DNA of 24,789 bases, from the IMG/VR virus record IMGVR_UViG_3300027801_000155, positions 1-24,789 of that record, one strand, 5' to 3'. The DNA comes from a virus. Positions 21,264 through 24,789 of the stretch are shown here, piece after piece. A program made the position numbers and the translations under genes. The notes under the pieces were generated by a model that saw only the letters and a program-made list of their open reading frames with translations, searched no databases and had not been told where the DNA came from. Each line of letters starts with the position of its first letter. The stretch's first letter is position 1.

Positions 21264-24200
21264 ATGGCATTAAACAGTAAGGTAGCAATAGATATTCAGA
21301 TAAAAAACATTAAAAAGGTTGCTGATTTAAAAAAAGAATTACAAGGCTTAAGGAAGGAGCAGAGAGATTATGAAAAAAAGGTTGCTGATGGAGAAAAACA
21401 AACCAGAAAATCAGCTAAAGCATATAGTGATTCTGCTAAAGTCGTTAAGAATAAATCTAAATCATTAAGAGATTTAAATAAAAATCTTAACGGAACGACT
21501 AAAGCTACAAAGGCATCTACAAAATCTAGCAACTCCCTATCAAAATCTTTCGTTAAGGCTGCCGCTGCTATAGCTGTGGTGGTTGGAGCTTTCAGATTTT
21601 TAAGTAGAGCTATAAGTTCTGTAGTAACTACATTTTCAGAGTTTGAATTTGTAATGGCTAAAGTTAATGCCGTTTCAGGTGCTACTGATTCGGAGTTTAA
21701 ACAATTAACAGATTCTGCAGAGGAGTTAGGTAGAACAACATTCTTTACTGCAACACAGGTAGGAGAATTACAACTAGCATTTTCTAAATTAGGTTTTACT
21801 GCATCTGAAATAATGGATGCACAGAAAGCAACACTAGATTTAGCTACAGCTACAGGTACTGATTTGGCTAGGGCAGCACAGGTAGCAGGGGCAGCAGTAA
21901 GAGGTTTTGGATTAGATGCTAGTGAAACTGAAAGAGTGGTAGATGTTATGGCTGTTTCCTTTGCAAGTTCTGCTATGGATATTGAAAAGTGGAGTACATC
22001 TATGACTAAGGTTGCACCTATTGCAAAGTCGGCAGGATTCTCTATTGAAGATACTGCAGCTATGATGTCAAAGCTTACTGATTCAGGTATTGAAGCATCT
22101 ATTGCAGGTACATCTTTAAGAAATATATTGCTTAAAATGCAAGACCCTACATCAGATTTATCAATGAACTTTGGAAAAACTATACATAGTTTAGATGAGT
22201 TAGTTCCTGCTATGAAAGGGTTTATAGCAGATGGTGGGGATATGGCTGATATTTTAGAGGTTGTAGATTTAAGACAAGCAGCAGCTTTTGAGCAAATGCT
22301 TACTACTGCAGATGGAACTTTAGCATTAAGAGATTCATTGAAAGAAGCTAACGGAGAAGGAAAAAGAATGGCAGGTATTGTTGGAGATACTTTGCAGGGT
22401 TCATTTTTGAAATTTACCTCAGCAGTACAGGGTGTGTCTATATCTGTTATGAAAGGATTTTCAGAAGGACTTCAAGGTGCTATAGAAAATATAGCATCAT
22501 TCTTTAATGTTATTGCTAAAAATAGTAAAACAATAGTAACTATAATAAAAGGAATTACAACTCTAGCTAAATGGTTTGGTATATATAAGCTTACAATCAT
22601 AGCAGTTACAGGTCTTACCTTTGCCTACAATAAAGCTTTAGTAATGCAAAGGTTTTTAGCTATAAAGGCTGCAAGTGGAATGACAACGCTATCTGTAGCA
22701 ACTATGGTTGCAAAAAGGTCTATTAATGCACTTATGGGTAGTACAGGAATAGGTCTTTTAATAATAGGCCTTACAGAGTTAGTTCCTTTGCTAATGAAAA
22801 CTGAAGAAGCTGCAGAATTGGTTGCTTCTAAAACTGATTTGATTACAGATTCTTTTCACGATTCTATACAGCCAATAGAAAAGATTAAAACAAGCTCAGA
22901 AGAATTAATAAGAGTTAGGGGGTTGATGAATAAAATGATAGATGATGGCCTGATTTCTTTAGATAAAGAGGGGGTGGCTATAAAGGGTGGTCTTGTTAAT
23001 CAAAAAACCTACAATAAGTATAAGGGTCAGGCAGCTATCTTAACAAGAAGTTTAAGTAGAGAGCTAAAAAAGAATGATGAATCTTTAATTACTGAAAAAA
23101 CATCTATTGAGGATGTGGCTTTGGCTATTGAAAATCTAACTAAATCATTAATGAATCAAGCTTTAATAAAAGGATTTGAGAAGCAAATGGAGAAGGTTAC
23201 TGAAATTGCTGCTAATGCAGAGATTACTAGACAAAAAATTGCAGCTTCTTTTGATTGGGGGAGCTTAGACAATGTAGAGAGATTTAAAAGGTTTTATGAA
23301 TACGCAAGGAAAAGTGCTAAAAACATGTCAGCAGAACAGAGAGCGACAGGGGAAGCTTCTTTTGATATTTTTAACAAAATAATGAAGGAGGGTGGTTTTG
23401 ATAACATTGACCAAATGGTAAAAGGTCTTACAGATTCAGATAAAGAGATAGAGATTGTAACAGCAGCATTTGATAAATTAGCAGGGGAAGGGGGAATAGG
23501 AGCATTGATTTTGGCAGGAATAAAATCAAAGAAAGTTACAGATGATAATATCACAACAATTAAGAATTGGTCAACTGAAACTGCAATAGCAATAAATAAA
23601 GTAAAAGATGAAAGGCTCAAGTTAGGACTAAGTGACGAACAGTATGCTACAAGAGTATTACAGGTTCAGCTTGATATGATAAAAAAAGAAAAGTCAGCCT
23701 ACCTAGAAACTCTTAAAGGCAAGGAAAAAGACAAGAAAGCTAATGTAGATAAGATGACTGCATTTGAGCAAAAAGAGTTAGACCTTAAGCTGAAGCTACA
23801 AGCCAATGCTTTTAAAATAGAAATGAGTAATCTAAATAAAAAGAATATATTTAGAAAAAATGAGATAAAAGAAGAATTTACTGTTAATGGGAGTTTGACA
23901 GAACAAGGGCAAACTGCATTAATTCAGCAAGAGATAAACTTTCTTACTACTAAAGGTAATCTTCACGATATTTATAGAATGGTATTAACAGGTAATAACG
24001 AGAAGATAGCACAAAGCAACAGGCAGTTACACGAACAGAATATGGCTGAACTTCAGGAGCAGATAGGAGCTATGAGTGGGGTTGGTAGTGCGTTGACAAA
24101 CTTGGCAGGAGATAATGAAAAACTTAATCATATAAAAGAACTAGGCAATAAAATATCTCAAGCTGCAAATATAATATCCGCTATAACATCTCTAACTACA

Positions 24201-24789
24201 AACCTAGAAACTTTAGCTAATACGAAAAAGGCTGCATCAGAAAATATAGCTACAGGCTCAACAATAGCAAATACAATAGCCACAACTCTTGGGCTTATAC
24301 CAAAAGCAATAAGTGCTATTTTAGATTCGGCTAAGGGTTTGGGGCCTTTCGGTATAGTTGCTATGGTAGCTATGGCCGCTATGGTTGCGAAGGTTATGCG
24401 GATGAAATTTGAGCATGGCGGAGTTATTGATGGTGAGAATAAATTCGCCAATGGAGGAATGGTTCATGGAGCAAGTCATGCACAGGGGGGAGTTAAGTTT
24501 GCAGTAGGTGGTAGGGTAAACGAATTAGAAGGTGGAGAAGCTGTTATAAATAAAAGAAGTACAGCAATGTTTAAAAATCAATTATCATCTATGAATCAAG
24601 CAGGAGGTGGTGTTAAGTTTGCTGATGGAGGGTTAATGAGTTCTCCTGCTTTTTCAGAGGCACAATTTAATGCTAATAATCAAAGTCAAATGATTGGAGC
24701 TATGAGTGGCCAAAGGAAAGTAGTGGTAGTGGAATCTGATATAACTAATAGTCAGTCAACTGTTAGTGTAATCCAGGCTAATGCAACCT
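21264..24789 (+). CDS. Tape measure protein, 3' end outside the window
   Basis: ATG at 21264, open to the window edge (at least 1175 residues). Residues ~1-110 are a Lys-rich coiled coil. A hydrophobic segment (FVKAAAAIAVVVGAF) and the TP901/PhageMin_Tail core follow at ~125-385 (FSEFEFVMAKVNAVSG, then SEELGRTTFFTATQ-like, FSKLGFTASEI, SIEDTAAMMSKL, IAGTSLRN). The middle has further helices and hydrophobic stretches around ~425-515. The last ~140 residues are Gly-rich with two GGVKFA copies and ELEGGEAVINKRSTAMF, a motif recurring at the end of Bacteroidetes tape measure proteins, so only a few residues are probably missing. It sets tail length and helps DNA entry. Confidence 0.92.
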   Translation, partial: MALNSKVAIDIQIKNIKKVADLKKELQGLRKEQRDYEKKVADGEKQTRKSAKAYSDSAKVVKNKSKSLRDLNKNLNGTTKATKASTKSSNSLSKSFVKAAAAIAVVVGAFRFLSRAISSVVTTFSEFEFVMAKVNAVSGATDSEFKQLTDSAEELGRTTFFTATQVGELQLAFSKLGFTASEIMDAQKATLDLATATGTDLARAAQVAGAAVRGFGLDASETERVVDVMAVSFASSAMDIEKWSTSMTKVAPIAKSAGFSIEDTAAMMSKLTDSGIEASIAGTSLRNILLKMQDPTSDLSMNFGKTIHSLDELVPAMKGFIADGGDMADILEVVDLRQAAAFEQMLTTADGTLALRDSLKEANGEGKRMAGIVGDTLQGSFLKFTSAVQGVSISVMKGFSEGLQGAIENIASFFNVIAKNSKTIVTIIKGITTLAKWFGIYKLTIIAVTGLTFAYNKALVMQRFLAIKAASGMTTLSVATMVAKRSINALMGSTGIGLLIIGLTELVPLLMKTEEAAELVASKTDLITDSFHDSIQPIEKIKTSSEELIRVRGLMNKMIDDGLISLDKEGVAIKGGLVNQKTYNKYKGQAAILTRSLSRELKKNDESLITEKTSIEDVALAIENLTKSLMNQALIKGFEKQMEKVTEIAANAEITRQKIAASFDWGSLDNVERFKRFYEYARKSAKNMSAEQRATGEASFDIFNKIMKEGGFDNIDQMVKGLTDSDKEIEIVTAAFDKLAGEGGIGALILAGIKSKKVTDDNITTIKNWSTETAIAINKVKDERLKLGLSDEQYATRVLQVQLDMIKKEKSAYLETLKGKEKDKKANVDKMTAFEQKELDLKLKLQANAFKIEMSNLNKKNIFRKNEIKEEFTVNGSLTEQGQTALIQQEINFLTTKGNLHDIYRMVLTGNNEKIAQSNRQLHEQNMAELQEQIGAMSGVGSALTNLAGDNEKLNHIKELGNKISQAANIISAITSLTTNLETLANTKKAASENIATGSTIANTIATTLGLIPKAISAILDSAKGLGPFGIVAMVAMAAMVAKVMRMKFEHGGVIDGENKFANGGMVHGASHAQGGVKFAVGGRVNELEGGEAVINKRSTAMFKNQLSSMNQAGGGVKFADGGLMSSPAFSEAQFNANNQSQMIGAMSGQRKVVVVESDITNSQSTVSVIQANAT

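Noticed and set aside
23294-24451. Reverse-strand frames inside the tape measure gene
   Set aside because: The + strand frame is continuous and matches tape measure motifs; the antisense frames are by-products.

Overview
The window is part of the genome of a tailed double-stranded DNA phage with a long tail, most likely infecting a member of the Bacteroidetes/Flavobacteriia. This rests on several things seen in the sequence. A tape measure gene, both terminase subunits and large tail proteins are present. The DNA is AT-rich and every supported gene is on the + strand. Two good promoters match the Bacteroidetes -33 TTG(TTTG)/-7 TAnnTTTG pattern. Most start codons follow A-rich stretches rather than Shine-Dalgarno sequences. 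The tail and replication proteins resemble those known from Bacteroidetes phages. No integrase, tRNA, CRISPR array or insertion sequence was seen, and both window edges cut genes.

Block 1 (1-5851) is an early/replication module. It holds an XRE-like HTH protein, a stand-alone DnaA domain IV-like DNA binder, a small protein with an SSB-type acidic tip, a metallopeptidase of the M20/M28 type with a C-terminal zinc ribbon, a DnaD-like replisome organiser, a DnaC-like helicase loader, a DUF3310 protein, a VRR-NUC nuclease and several tiny proteins. The peptidase has its own control region: a palindrome over the -33 element, a promoter, and a structured RNA that begins at about the transcription start. 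No polymerase or replicative helicase is visible here, so the module appears built to recruit the host replication machinery. The block ends at an intrinsic terminator (5815-5851).

The gap at 5852-6302 carries nested tandem repeats and T-tracts (a candidate replication origin). After these come a perfect TTTAGAAT-C-ATTCTAAA palindrome and a strong promoter. Block 2 (6303-8243) has four very small genes and a 414-residue zinc-ribbon protein, and ends at a long terminator hairpin (8400-8457). A further stretch of about 670 bases without a convincing gene (8458-9127) holds purine-rich repeats, an isolated perfect AGGAGG and small palindromes.

Block 3 (9128-24789 and beyond) is the late packaging and tail module: two unrecognised proteins, TerS, TerL, a helical unknown, a tail assembly chaperone pair with a likely programmed -1 frameshift at a T9 tract, a LamG-containing tail protein, two very large tail proteins (one with a carbohydrate-binding-like domain near its N-terminus), a beta-rich virion protein, a tail-completion-like protein and a tape measure protein that runs off the end. 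Portal and major capsid genes are not recognisable between terminase and tail genes, which is unusual.

The most interesting items are the peptidase with its structured leader and operator, the frameshift in the tail chaperone genes, the Fur-like palindrome at the second promoter, the repeat-rich candidate origin, the zinc-ribbon tail shared by two unrelated proteins, and a G-quadruplex-like G-rich tract inside the nuclease gene.
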